IMG/VR virus record: IMGVR_UViG_3300032164_000003
Location: 27,089 to 91,088 of that record
DNA length: 64,000 nucleotides
Direction: 5' to 3' (one strand)
Source of the DNA: a virus
A model generated the notes under the pieces. That model was not told where the DNA came from. It ran no database searches and saw only the letters and a list, made by a program, of their open reading frames with translations. The position numbers were made by a program, and so were the translations under genes. This document shows, piece by piece, positions 15,108 to 23,947 of this stretch; positions within the stretch are counted from its first letter, which is position 1; each line of letters opens with the position of its first letter.

Positions 15108-15860
15108 TTATCTCACGGATTGTGCCTTGTGCATTTCTGCATTTTTCAGCATTCTGTATTTAGGATCATCGACATTTCCACGATGGTACACTAGATCACT
15201 AGTATTAAAATACCCGATCCAATACCCGTGATCTGCCGCTCGGCAACTCATGGGGTAGTCCACCCCGTAAACTATGCCTCCAGGATGCCCACCGATGTCC
15301 AGGAACTCTTTTCTGGGAGAGAGCCGGCATACCCCGTTCATCATCCACATTCTAGGATTGTAGCAGAGCAGTGCACGTTCTGAGTTTCCTAATGGGACTA
15401 TCTTACCCATGGCGTTCTGGTACATGCCTATTCCTGAGCGCGTTGCAAATGTTCCACTTCCACCCGTAGAATTTTGTCCACTCCAACCCATGTCCCATCC
15501 CAGGAACAGCAACTTTTTTTCGTTCAGTTTTTCGTATGCTTCTACCAGGCGTCGTCCAAAGTTATTGGGAACATCTATGTCGTCGTCCACTTTCAGTATA
15601 TACTTTCCGCGAGCATCTGTGGCCATAGTGTTGAAGGCTTCCATACCTATATTATTAGTGGCCCCATATACTTTATAGACTCTACAGTCAGCGTTTCCAT
15701 AAGAATAAATCCAATCGTATGATCCGTCAATGGATCCGTTGTCCCATAGGAGCACTTCGAATGGTATATTGCCTACCTTATCTACAATCTTTGGTATATA
15801 GTTACTGGATAGAATAACCCTATTGTAAGTTAAGATCAGAATAGAAATTGTAATACTCAT
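15108..15860 (-). CDS. Family 2 glycosyltransferase
   Basis: 250 residues, with SILILTYNRVILS, FEVLLWDNGSIDGS, TNNIGMEAFNTMA and the metal-binding LKVDDDIDVP. A glycine/serine-rich loop (GWSGQNSTGGSGTF) and a late GVDYPMSCRAADHGYWIGY complete a typical inverting GT2 layout. It begins at ATG 15860, which shares ATGA with the ancestral stop of the broken gene upstream. No membrane segment is present, so it acts in the cytoplasm. Confidence 0.88.
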   Translation of the reverse strand: MSITISILILTYNRVILSSNYIPKIVDKVGNIPFEVLLWDNGSIDGSYDWIYSYGNADCRVYKVYGATNNIGMEAFNTMATDARGKYILKVDDDIDVPNNFGRRLVEAYEKLNEKKLLFLGWDMGWSGQNSTGGSGTFATRSGIGMYQNAMGKIVPLGNSERALLCYNPRMWMMNGVCRLSPRKEFLDIGGHPGGIVYGVDYPMSCRAADHGYWIGYFNTSDLVYHRGNVDDPKYRMLKNAEMHKAQSVR

Positions 15861-16232
15861 AAATCTGGTGCCTGGGGAATCTCGTACGTAATAATTTCAA
15901 CTGTCGGATTTGGAACATCAAATACGATCAGGCGCTGATCATATCCTCTCGCTGCCTCTTCTGCTCCTTCGTCAATGACTGTGCGCCGATTCAAACAGTT
16001 AAGATGCCCCTTTGTTCTTTTGTACATTACGATGCCCCTTTGTTCTTTTGTACATTACGATGCCATCTGGAACCGGTCGCTTTATTCTGCGGTGTGGTTT
16101 CTTTTCCTGCAGAGTAGGTTTTTTCTTTGGCTCTTTATGCGCCAGCCCATTAACAGTGGCACGCGGCCCAAGCGGACCTTTTCCAATTGCTGTCCGTCCT
16201 ATATTTTCTTGTCTAGTACGCATAATAAACAT
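15857..16232 (-). pseudogene. Small gene frameshifted by a 28-bp tandem duplication
   Basis: The frame from ATG 16232 now encodes 77 residues and stops at 15999 just after the second copy of a perfect 28-bp repeat (16003-16058). If one copy is removed on paper, the frame stays open for 115 codons to TGA at 15859-15857, which overlaps the ATG of the next glycosyltransferase as ATGA, the junction used throughout this cluster. The restored tail would end VEIITYEIPQAPDL. The N-terminal part is very basic (KEPKKKPTLQEKKPHRRIKR) and unrecognised. This could be a recent loss, an on/off slippage switch, or an assembly error. Confidence 0.8.
16003..16058. repeat. Two perfect 28-bp tandem repeats
   Basis: Unit GATGCCCCTTTGTTCTTTTG plus TACATTAC, at 16003-16030 and 16031-16058, identical in both copies. 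Because 28 is not a multiple of three, the second copy shifts the reading frame of the gene it lies in. Confidence 0.98.
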
Positions 16233-16728
16233 TTTGTAAAGTGTATGCTGCTCCGATTAGCGCTTCTTTGCAGACGGTCGAATAATGTTTATTAAACATA
16301 CCTAGAAAACTTTCAGTGTTAAACAACGGGGCTATTCCTTGCGGTAGCTTACCGCCGGTAGCTGCCAATATAGCAACCACGTCCAGGTATGAAAAAACTA
16401 TTGATGAGCATGCCATCACAATGTTATTAATAAATGCAGGAACATCAAATATGTATTCAAAGATGCCAAGGCAGACACACATGGTGTCCTCTCTTGGAGT
16501 TACAATTTTTGGAAAATCCACGTTGAAATCTACAACTGTCACTCCTGGGAATGCCATGTATGAGTCATGTGGAAAATATACTTTATCGCTTTTCCACAAC
16601 TGCATGCCCATGTGCCCGGGTCCGCATCCGAGATCGTACACGTTTTTCTGCGGTAATTTTTTCACTAAGGTAGCGGCAATTCCCATTCTTTCGTCTATAA
16701 GGACAGTTGGACTTTTGTAGATGTTCAT
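16213..16728 (-). CDS. SAM-dependent methyltransferase-like protein
   Basis: 171 residues. NVYDLGCGPGHMG (about 29-41) is a class I methyltransferase motif I; VTVVDFNVDFPKI could be the acidic motif II and CVCLGIFEYIFDVPAF a motif IV region. The target is unknown; in a glycan cluster, methylation of a sugar or lipid carrier is plausible. ATG 16728 shares ATGA with the gene upstream. It is short for this family, so the substrate-binding part is minimal. Confidence 0.65.
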   Translation of the reverse strand: MNIYKSPTVLIDERMGIAATLVKKLPQKNVYDLGCGPGHMGMQLWKSDKVYFPHDSYMAFPGVTVVDFNVDFPKIVTPREDTMCVCLGIFEYIFDVPAFINNIVMACSSIVFSYLDVVAILAATGGKLPQGIAPLFNTESFLGMFNKHYSTVCKEALIGAAYTLQNVYYAY

Positions 16729-17372
16729 TTTATCCCTCGGAATTGATTTTCCAGTTCAATAACCTTCCCAAGCACAGTATTTAAGGATGCGTCAGAATAG
16801 TGACACCACATCAGTTTGCTTTGAAACGGATCTGACATCTGAACCATTGGCCAATGGCAAAGAGTACGCAGCGCCTGATTGTCATACGCAATTACTCTGT
16901 TCTTATCTGCTACATCCGCTAACTTTGTATTGTCATATATGACAAGTATTCTAAGTGTGTTGGATCCCCACATCGCAATTACTTTTTTCTCCATCGCAAG
17001 CATGCTTTTAGAAAATTCGTCGATGGACAAGCGTTCTACCGGTTTAGCTATCTTCTTTAGCTGCACCGCTCCCTCGTGCGGTCCAATTGCATATCGAATA
17101 CCGTCCTCAAACACGAAGTTGGGATGGTACGATTCATTGAATGGCGAAAATAAAAATGTATCTATTTTCTTTGGGATTTTGAACACGCGCACGTACCCAC
17201 TTGGCCACATATCAGTGTGCATAGCAGGTATCCGTGCGCCCGGCTCTGCTTTCTTCATAAACATATCCATAGTCATTGCATGCGCAGTATATGTCTCTGG
17301 AAAGTAAACGGTCATGCAATTAGCCATACTAAACCGTTTCACATACTCTATGTCCACTTCTTGGTGATGCAT
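16725..17372 (-). CDS. Hypothetical protein in glycan cluster, 215 aa
   Basis: Not recognised. A soluble protein rich in His, Met and aromatic residues, with a central segment FSPFNESYHPNFVFEDGIRY and a later LRILVIYDNTKLADV that looks like a Rossmann-type strand and helix. ATG 17372 follows AGGA. It sits between a radical SAM enzyme and a methyltransferase-like gene, with a four-base overlap to the latter, so it may act with them on the same substrate; this is inference from order only. Confidence 0.65.
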   Translation of the reverse strand: MHHQEVDIEYVKRFSMANCMTVYFPETYTAHAMTMDMFMKKAEPGARIPAMHTDMWPSGYVRVFKIPKKIDTFLFSPFNESYHPNFVFEDGIRYAIGPHEGAVQLKKIAKPVERLSIDEFSKSMLAMEKKVIAMWGSNTLRILVIYDNTKLADVADKNRVIAYDNQALRTLCHWPMVQMSDPFQSKLMWCHYSDASLNTVLGKVIELENQFRGIK

Positions 17373-17379
17373 GCTAATC

Positions 17380-18405
17380 CTAAGGAAGATTTACCGTCGG
17401 ACCAAACCTACAGTAGTATGCGTCGTCTTGACGGGCTCCTGGGATATAGTTCCATGGGTTGAGTCCGTACCACAATCCCCAGAACGGTGTGCCGCAATAA
17501 TTGGCCGGGCACGCGGTTGGGCTGGATCTAAAATTGAAATTGCCACCAACAAAGTCCCCAATATGGTGTGTGTTCAATCCAAAGCACGGAAAGATGCTTC
17601 CAGAAATGTCCATATATGCATAGCTACATCCGGCATCACAGGGCATACCCTTAAAGAATCCCGCCCCGGCACAGTACAACTGCTGACATGTTCTTCTATA
17701 CTTTGTAACGCTTGCCAGAATTTCTCGTTCTTTTTGTGTGTATGCTTGTGGGTATGCGCCGTTTGAATTCGCTACGCTCTTTGGAGATCCGTGTATAAAC
17801 ACCCATGGAAGTATTGGGGCGTTTTCCGGAAGCAATGTTTGTAACCATTTCATTTTGTCAGGAAACGCAGTTATCTCTGCTGGTTGTACTACGGTTTTAA
17901 GTATTGTAGTAAATCCACGCGCTGCTGCCTCATGAAAATTGTTCATGTATATACTGCGGGCATACTCATCTGTGTCCAAGCGCCACCCATGATAGGTAGC
18001 CATAATCTGCCCAACGTGTGCCGGGTCAACCTGATTTACCCACTCAGTGAATCGGCCAGTGGTTAGATTAGTGTGTAATTCTAAAACGAATCCCCGTTTT
18101 CCAAGCTCCTTATACAATTCAGGAAGCTGTTTTACCATTGTCGGCTCACCACCGCTAATGGTTAGATATACATTTTTCTTGGCGGCGATTCTAAGTTGTT
18201 CCATTCGCGCAACGACCTTGTCAACACCACCCAACATATTTATCAATGTGGGTACTGGCGTCTTAGACTTCCAGCCTACGCAATAAGGGCAGTTCATTGT
18301 GCACTGATGCGTAATTATCCAGGCGAGGTTGAGCCAATCTAGTCGTTTCCTGGATGGAAAGTCTCCTAGCTCCATTTCGCCGTTTGGCAATGTGTATATA
18401 TTCAA
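17380..18405 (-). CDS. Radical SAM enzyme, SPASM-like C-terminus
   Basis: 341 residues. CTMNCPYC (CxxxCxxC, about 35-42) binds the iron-sulphur cluster that cleaves S-adenosylmethionine; SGGEPTM is the usual GGE motif contacting SAM. The C-terminal part has many cysteines (CQQLYC, CDAGC, FPCFG and further C residues) resembling a SPASM/twitch auxiliary-cluster domain. Such enzymes modify sugars, peptides or RNA; in this cluster a sugar or carrier modification is likely. Start is TTG 18405, after AGAGG, sharing TTGA with the gene upstream. Confidence 0.85.
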   Translation of the reverse strand: MNIYTLPNGEMELGDFPSRKRLDWLNLAWIITHQCTMNCPYCVGWKSKTPVPTLINMLGGVDKVVARMEQLRIAAKKNVYLTISGGEPTMVKQLPELYKELGKRGFVLELHTNLTTGRFTEWVNQVDPAHVGQIMATYHGWRLDTDEYARSIYMNNFHEAAARGFTTILKTVVQPAEITAFPDKMKWLQTLLPENAPILPWVFIHGSPKSVANSNGAYPQAYTQKEREILASVTKYRRTCQQLYCAGAGFFKGMPCDAGCSYAYMDISGSIFPCFGLNTHHIGDFVGGNFNFRSSPTACPANYCGTPFWGLWYGLNPWNYIPGARQDDAYYCRFGPTVNLP

Positions 18406-19283
18406 GTTATCCTCTTTATTGTTTTATCACACCAGTACATGAATGCACTTTTTGTTGCGTCTACAATGCTCCTATATGTGCTCGGATTCTGCAGGGTCAT
18501 AGGAGCAGTTTTACCAAGCGGATTTATAATAATACCAAAAAGATCTAAAAGTGAAAATCTAGAATCTGCCGGATCCCCGAAAAAGTACACTGGTTTGTCT
18601 TGAGATAATGCCGGGAGAACACTATGCAATCTTCCAGTATATACTGCCCGTGTTCCTGCGTACACATTCATAACCTCATCCGGATTATCATAATAAATTG
18701 CATCTGCATGCAGTCCGATAGCCATTGGAAGTTCGAAGTGGCGTTCTTGAATAGACGCCACTATCTTTCCAGGAATCTTAGACAAAAATGAAAGCTGCCA
18801 TGGGACATTCGTTCGGGCGAAGCCCACAATGTTATAAGGAATAGTACTGCTCCATTTTCTCTTAGGCAAATATGCAGTAGGACAACCGACCAAGATAGCG
18901 GATATTCCCAAGTTGCGACAAGCAGCCAGGGTAGCCGGATCGCGCACCCCGATTGGTGGTGTGATGTGTTTAAGAATTTCTTTGTTTATAGGGTATGTTG
19001 GTCCCCAGAAGGACGCGGCGGTACAGAATTTTGGAACCTTTATCTTAGAAAGCGCTGCAGTAGCCTCTCCCTGACCTTGTCCGGTAGCTAAAATTGTAGA
19101 TCCTGGAAGCAGCACAAAGTCACATTTATTTAGTTCTACAATCTCCTGCGCGGAAGGGTACGAAAACATAGAAACAGCTACTGATGGGGCAGGAAGATTT
19201 GCCAACGTCTTTACCGCATACTCGATTAGTCGATTTCCAAGATTAGAATTCGGAGTATCTATAGTAAGTATTCCGTATTTCAT
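18402..19283 (-). CDS. Polysaccharide pyruvyl transferase-like protein
   Basis: 293 residues with a two-Rossmann layout. The start GILTIDTPNSNLGNRLIEYA, a central LLPGSTIL, PIGVRDPATLAACRNLGI and a late YTGRLHSVLPALSQDKPVYF match the polysaccharide pyruvyl transferase family, where the late RLH motif is diagnostic. The family adds pyruvate ketals to sugars from phosphoenolpyruvate, though some members do other transfers. It lies in a run of four-base overlaps between a GT2 gene and the radical SAM gene. Confidence 0.7.
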   Translation of the reverse strand: MKYGILTIDTPNSNLGNRLIEYAVKTLANLPAPSVAVSMFSYPSAQEIVELNKCDFVLLPGSTILATGQGQGEATAALSKIKVPKFCTAASFWGPTYPINKEILKHITPPIGVRDPATLAACRNLGISAILVGCPTAYLPKRKWSSTIPYNIVGFARTNVPWQLSFLSKIPGKIVASIQERHFELPMAIGLHADAIYYDNPDEVMNVYAGTRAVYTGRLHSVLPALSQDKPVYFFGDPADSRFSLLDLFGIIINPLGKTAPMTLQNPSTYRSIVDATKSAFMYWCDKTIKRIT

Positions 19284-20011
19284 TTTCCATCTCTGAAGTT
19301 GAAGAAGCGTGTTCTGTTTTCTACAAGCAGTCTTTCATAAACATCCTTTTTTCCAATCTTTTCCATCAGTGCGCTATACGGGGGATGCCATATATGAATA
19401 GGATGAATGTTAGTATTACGTGCGCCTACGCCACTTCTAGTTAATCGAACGAATAAATCGTTGTCTTCCCCACCCCATCCTTTGTAAGCTTCGTTGTACC
19501 CCCCGTGTGCAGAGAACCACTGCTTCATTACACCCATGTGGCTAAAACCGTCTGGGCGTGTATCATGTATTCCTTGACCGTTTATGCTAGCTAGTACGTC
19601 ATTGTAATTGCCTGTTTGGCGCACCCCTTCTAAGCTGTCATAAACCAAATTGAACGTGAATGCTCGACTATTAATAAATTTTATATTCTCTTGTACATAG
19701 TTTGGTGGTATCACACAATCTGCATCGACGAAAAGTATAACGTCACCAGGAGCATTCTTTATTCCGACATTCAGTGCACAGCTTCTGCTCCAAATCGGTC
19801 CCTCTCCACGTAAATATGTTAATCCATTATTTTGTGCAACATCTTTTATACTTTTTACGTATGCCGACTCACTACCATAATCAACCAGTACATTTTTGCA
19901 GTGTATGTTCTGTTTGCTTACAGATTCTGCAGACAGAACTAGGTTTCCTAGATAGACCTCAAACGCTGGTTCGGAAACACGGATTGGAATTATGATTGTT
20001 GGTATTGTCAT
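19280..20011 (-). CDS. Family 2 glycosyltransferase with galactosyltransferase-type C-terminus
   Basis: 243 residues. It opens TIIIPIRVSEPAFEV, has a RSCALNVGIKNAPGD helix, the metal site ILFVDADCVIP, and a late YKGWGGEDNDLFVRL. The GWGGED motif is typical of GT2/GT7-C chains that extend polysaccharides. ATG 20011 shares ATGA with the preceding gene. Confidence 0.88.
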   Translation of the reverse strand: MTIPTIIIPIRVSEPAFEVYLGNLVLSAESVSKQNIHCKNVLVDYGSESAYVKSIKDVAQNNGLTYLRGEGPIWSRSCALNVGIKNAPGDVILFVDADCVIPPNYVQENIKFINSRAFTFNLVYDSLEGVRQTGNYNDVLASINGQGIHDTRPDGFSHMGVMKQWFSAHGGYNEAYKGWGGEDNDLFVRLTRSGVGARNTNIHPIHIWHPPYSALMEKIGKKDVYERLLVENRTRFFNFRDGK

Positions 20012-21024
20012 TTAAGTCCTATGGACGAGAGCACATCTAATAGGTAATCGACACGATGTGCATATGTGTGTTGCGCCAGTATTTTCTTCCTAGCATTCTC
20101 GCCTATCTTGTTGCGAGCGTCTGGATTTTTTAGATAGTAACTAGCCTTGTTTTTGAAATCAGTAATGTCAGAATAATATACTAGGTCTTCTCCATCTGTG
20201 AAGAACTTATCTATTTCTGGCTGATTATCTAGTAATAGAAATCCACCGACCCCCATTACCATAAACACACGGTCATTTAGGTATCCAGGAGATCGTACTA
20301 TATGGTTAGAAAAGTTTATCCTAGACTTCTCGAACAGTGTATGCACGGTGCTCCAATTGTCCCAAGATCCTTTGTAATGTTGTGTCAGCCTAGGATCTCC
20401 ACTAAGTACTTTCCCGCCAGCGGCTACCCACATCTTATCGCCATATAGCTGTACATTAATTCCAGAATTTATTAATGACCATATCATGTCCGTTCTTTTA
20501 AGTGGAGAAATTACATACGGAGATCCTGCGAATATACAGTCTATTTTATCCGCTTCCTCCACAGGAGAAACTTTTCTGTCTACATTGTCCCATGCTGGCC
20601 ACCACAAATGTGCATAAGAAAATCCTAAAGATTTGTAGACTGCCATGCTTGCCATGTCACAGGTTAATGCGATCTGATACCCACGATGCATATAGTGACT
20701 GGAGAACTGTTGCACAAAAAATGGATCGTCTTGGCTCCAGTATATGGTCGTACCTACTTTTGCCCGGATCCACTCTGTAGTCTCTGGAAGGATGTATTTA
20801 TCGAAAAAGTATCCCTTGCAGCAAATGTACACATCTGGTTTTTCTTCTTCTATCTGTCTTCTTAGTATCACATCATATTGTTTCATACTCACATTTGGAT
20901 TGGCAAAATACGAGTAACAAACGTAGTCATTTATATTTCGATCAGCACCAACTACAGTGTGCCCACGCTCTTGCAGGCGGTGAATTATTCCGGGATATGC
21001 ACCAGAGTTTATGAAGAATTTCAT
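20008..21024 (-). CDS. CgeB-like GT-B glycosyltransferase
   Basis: 338 residues. It opens MKFFINSGAYPGIIHRLQERGH, a GT-B type N-terminal Rossmann strand, and has a DVYICCKGYF segment. The C-terminal half matches the CgeB/Glyco_trans_1_2 pattern: INFSNHIVRSPGYLNDRVF, MGVGGFLLLDNQPEIDKFF and DLVYYSDITDF, where surface or spore-coat glycosyltransferases bind the donor. ATG 21024 was preferred to 21039 because GGGGAG lies nine bases upstream and it shares its A with the TAA of the previous gene. Confidence 0.8.
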   Translation of the reverse strand: MKFFINSGAYPGIIHRLQERGHTVVGADRNINDYVCYSYFANPNVSMKQYDVILRRQIEEEKPDVYICCKGYFFDKYILPETTEWIRAKVGTTIYWSQDDPFFVQQFSSHYMHRGYQIALTCDMASMAVYKSLGFSYAHLWWPAWDNVDRKVSPVEEADKIDCIFAGSPYVISPLKRTDMIWSLINSGINVQLYGDKMWVAAGGKVLSGDPRLTQHYKGSWDNWSTVHTLFEKSRINFSNHIVRSPGYLNDRVFMVMGVGGFLLLDNQPEIDKFFTDGEDLVYYSDITDFKNKASYYLKNPDARNKIGENARKKILAQHTYAHRVDYLLDVLSSIGLK

Positions 21025-21746
21025 TACAATTCTCCCCAAGCGGTATCTTCGTTTACGATTATTTTTCCGGCTCGCTGGTTCGCACAGAATAATGCGCTGT
21101 TTTGTACATGGCCAGTTAAGTCAATATCATGTGGCATGTGCACCATACTTGTAAAATTATCAATGAAGGTAATCCCATATCCAAGTAATGACAGTCTATA
21201 AACAAAATCACAGTCTTCATAGCCCCAGCCAATAAACTGCTCATCGAAGCCGTGCATATATAGTGCATGTTCGGTGTGGCACCCTAAACAGCAACCCTCT
21301 CCTAAGAATTTATTATTCTTTTTAGCTATTTCCAAAACCGCATTGTAGGATTTGTACAGACTTGCTCTTGGTATATTTTTTGGGATTTCCGGGAGAAAGT
21401 ATGTGTTGCATTTTGCTAGAACACGCGAAGTTCCAATTGTATCCCTAACGGTCTTGAAAAAATCGGTGGCAAACAATTGGTCCGCATCCGTAAAGACCAC
21501 ATACTTGGTTGTTACATGGCGCAGTCCGATATTAAGCGCACGCGCCTTGTGAAATCTACCTGTATTTCTTCCCACATGTACAACCTTCAACCATTCCGGA
21601 CCGCACATTGTTACTGGTGGATAACTTCCGAAGTCCACGATTATGCACTTTGGGATATCAGAGTTTACAGATATAGAGTTTACACAGCACGCTATGTTTT
21701 CATTTCTGTTCTTAACCGCAATTACTGCTGTAAGATCTGTCAGCAT
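21024..21746 (-). CDS. Family 2 glycosyltransferase with galactosyltransferase-type C-terminus
   Basis: 240 residues: LTAVIAVKNRNENIACCV, KARALNIGLRHVTTKYV, the metal site VVFTDADQL and FIGWGYEDCDFVYRL near residue 185. It shares the GWG-ED C-terminal layout with the gene at 19280-20011 but is otherwise distant, so the two likely act at different positions of the glycan. It lies two bases after the GT4-like gene. Confidence 0.88.
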   Translation of the reverse strand: MLTDLTAVIAVKNRNENIACCVNSISVNSDIPKCIIVDFGSYPPVTMCGPEWLKVVHVGRNTGRFHKARALNIGLRHVTTKYVVFTDADQLFATDFFKTVRDTIGTSRVLAKCNTYFLPEIPKNIPRASLYKSYNAVLEIAKKNNKFLGEGCCLGCHTEHALYMHGFDEQFIGWGYEDCDFVYRLSLLGYGITFIDNFTSMVHMPHDIDLTGHVQNSALFCANQRAGKIIVNEDTAWGEL

Positions 21747-21748
21747 TA

Positions 21749-22750
21749 TTACTTTAATATTCTATTGAGTTCTTCTAAGAATCTTTTTGTTGCATTTGCC
21801 CAAGAAAATGTTTTTACAAGCGCCCTCCCGTTTTCGGATAATGTCTTGTGCAACACTACATCAGAAATTATTCTATGCGCGGCGGCAGCTACATCATTAG
21901 AATTATCTTTAGAGATTAGGCATGTCTTGCCATCTCTCATGTACTCGTCCAAACCCATGCTTGGAATATACACTACTGGGGTTCCACATGCAAGGCTTTC
22001 TAGCGTTGGAAGTCCCCAGCCCTCGCTTAATGATGTAGATAACCATACAGTGCACATAGCATATATAGTAGGAATTGTTAGCTGTTGCGGATTTGTGTAA
22101 ATCTGATACTTTATACCCCGTTTGGAAAACTCTCCTATTGAATTAATGTTAGTAGAGGAGATCATTATTGGAACCACATTTATATTATATGTTTCCTTCA
22201 GCAGAATTACGGCCTCGACAAATCTGTTGAAGTTCTTCATGGGGCTTTTGTGAAAAAGACCGCCGACTAAAATAGTGTGGGGATCTCTAGTAACCAGGCT
22301 CGGAGAGAAGATGCCGTCTATTCCAGGATGGATAATCGTGATGTCCTTGTGCCCATACTTTAGTGCTACATCTGCTAGCCACTTGGATGTTGCAATGACT
22401 GCGGTATATGGGAACTTCAGATTCCTTTCCTCTGTGGGCATGTGCTGTGTTCCAAAACCTTGAAGAAGTAGTATTTGTTTTTTATTATGCAGTTCCGGGA
22501 ATATCCTGCCATCTGCAAAGTTCACTATACACGCCGCAGAAGCTAACCAGGGATGTGTTGGGCTACTTGCTTGAGCGAAGGGAGTTTGCTGTGCCGCGCC
22601 ATCAATTAGCCAGGGCATATTTGCATCTGTGATACGGCGTACTGCTATTACCGCATCAACGCCCTGTTTGCGCAGGGCATGTGCAAACCTAAATATTACC
22701 TTAACTCCACCAGACACGCTGGTGTGTGGGCACATAAATACTAGTTTCAT
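21749..22750 (-). CDS. GT4-type glycosyltransferase
   Basis: 333 residues from ATG 22750, a GT-B retaining enzyme. The N-terminal domain opens LVFMCPHTSVSGGVKVIF; the C-terminal domain carries TILVGGLFHKSPMKNF and the hallmark LSEGWGLPTLESLACGTPVV, whose Glu residues hold the nucleotide sugar. The start shares ATGA with the end of the upstream GT2 gene; the ATG at 22765 would add five residues inside that gene. Confidence 0.9.
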   Translation of the reverse strand: MKLVFMCPHTSVSGGVKVIFRFAHALRKQGVDAVIAVRRITDANMPWLIDGAAQQTPFAQASSPTHPWLASAACIVNFADGRIFPELHNKKQILLLQGFGTQHMPTEERNLKFPYTAVIATSKWLADVALKYGHKDITIIHPGIDGIFSPSLVTRDPHTILVGGLFHKSPMKNFNRFVEAVILLKETYNINVVPIMISSTNINSIGEFSKRGIKYQIYTNPQQLTIPTIYAMCTVWLSTSLSEGWGLPTLESLACGTPVVYIPSMGLDEYMRDGKTCLISKDNSNDVAAAAHRIISDVVLHKTLSENGRALVKTFSWANATKRFLEELNRILK

Positions 22751-23388
22751 CTTTTTACAATGCACCCGCGCTCTCTCCAGTAGAGCTTTCGTGCGATAAG
22801 GCGTTCCGCTTTTATATTGACGCCACTCTTCTTAGAACTGGCTTCTCCTATGTGATAGACAAACGCGTCCTTGCGCCAAAGGAACTTGTATCCCAGCTGT
22901 CTTCCGCGATCTTCTAGATCTGTATCTTGGCCATATAGATAGTAGCGCTCATCGAAGCCGCCTAGTTTTCTCCAAAGTTCCCTTTCAAACAATAAACAAA
23001 ATCCACTTAGTGGATCTACTACTTCGGCGCACTGCCCAAAACACTTTTCGGCTTGTTCCCAGGTTCTGATCGTCCTTGACGGTCCAAAATGACAGTTGGT
23101 AGATGGACCTACAAATCCGCATTTAGGATACGCGGCGAGCGTCTCTATCATTCTGGAGAGCCAGTGCGGATATACTAATGTATCATTATTCAACAAACAA
23201 ATATATTTATTGTCGCAATCTTTTATCAGCCTATTCCAGATCTCTGTAAGTGTATGTCCGCTTTTAAAATTATCGAGGAAGGTTATGGTAGCAGGAATGT
23301 CGGTGTTTTTCTTAACACTCTCTATGCATGCTGCTTCTTCTTTTGGTAAATTGTATCCTATTATGATAATGTTTATCTTGTCATTCAC
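22747..23388 (-). CDS. Family 2 glycosyltransferase, rhamnosyl-type
   Basis: 213 residues, near the minimal size for the fold. Motifs are INIIIIGYNLPKEEA, YICLLNNDTLVYPHW, FVGPSTNCHFGPS and YLYGQDTDLEDRGRQLGYKF. The GQDTDLxxR pattern and LNNDT site are common in rhamnosyl-type GT2 enzymes. Start is GTG 23388, after GGAG with a seven-base spacer, overlapping the RuvC-like gene by eight bases. Confidence 0.87.
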   Translation of the reverse strand: MNDKINIIIIGYNLPKEEAACIESVKKNTDIPATITFLDNFKSGHTLTEIWNRLIKDCDNKYICLLNNDTLVYPHWLSRMIETLAAYPKCGFVGPSTNCHFGPSRTIRTWEQAEKCFGQCAEVVDPLSGFCLLFERELWRKLGGFDERYYLYGQDTDLEDRGRQLGYKFLWRKDAFVYHIGEASSKKSGVNIKAERLIARKLYWRERGCIVKR

Positions 23389-23947
23389 TTCTTTTCTCCA
23401 GCGTGCACTTGTTCCCTATCTTCTTTAATATGTCCGCGATTTGCTTTGATGCTTTCTCCCCATTTAGATACAGAAGCAATGCTATGCCCATTTTTGCTAA
23501 GCAAAACGCGTCAACTTGATTATTGTCTGTGAGTGTATCTGACCCTAAGCCAAACTTACGAAAGGTTTGTTCTAGCATTATCTCTTTTGGGGCATTTCCC
23601 TTACCTGTAATAAACTTCTTCAGCGACGTAGGGGGAACCTCGTAGTATCCGTTCCATTTTCGTGCAAGGAGTAACCGTAGGACTCCACCTAGCTCTCCTA
23701 GATCGAATACGCGCCCCTTTCCGGCAAATGCGTACCCCTCTATAAATAGGGCCGGTTGTTCTCCTGCAGAAAATTCTGTTACGCGGGCATTTACCTTTCT
23801 AGAAATCCAGTCTATGCGCCGTATACCACGAAGCCCATCTGGGGGATTTAGCGTACATGTGTGTAGGAGCTTTCCGGAAAGCCGCGAAAGTGCGCACATC
23901 CCAGTGCCGACGAGGCTAGGATCAATCCCGATAACTATCTGGGACAT
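23381..23947 (-). CDS. RuvC-like Holliday junction resolvase
   Basis: 188 residues with an RNase H fold. IGIDPSLVGTG provides the first catalytic Asp, ALFIEGYAF the Glu, and NNQVDAFCLAKMG the final Asp. The segment PPTSLKKFITGKGNAPKEIM matches the RuvC helix-turn region before the last acidic residues. It would cut four-way junctions before packaging. It lies in the glycan island rather than with the other recombination genes. ATG 23947 follows GGAGTAAAAG. Confidence 0.88.
   Translation of the reverse strand: MSQIVIGIDPSLVGTGMCALSRLSGKLLHTCTLNPPDGLRGIRRIDWISRKVNARVTEFSAGEQPALFIEGYAFAGKGRVFDLGELGGVLRLLLARKWNGYYEVPPTSLKKFITGKGNAPKEIMLEQTFRKFGLGSDTLTDNNQVDAFCLAKMGIALLLYLNGEKASKQIADILKKIGNKCTLEKRSE

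Noticed and set aside
15999-16232. 77-aa basic protein as an intact gene
   Set aside because: It ends just past a 28-bp duplication; the single-copy version gives a longer frame that joins the operon correctly, so the short form is better seen as broken.
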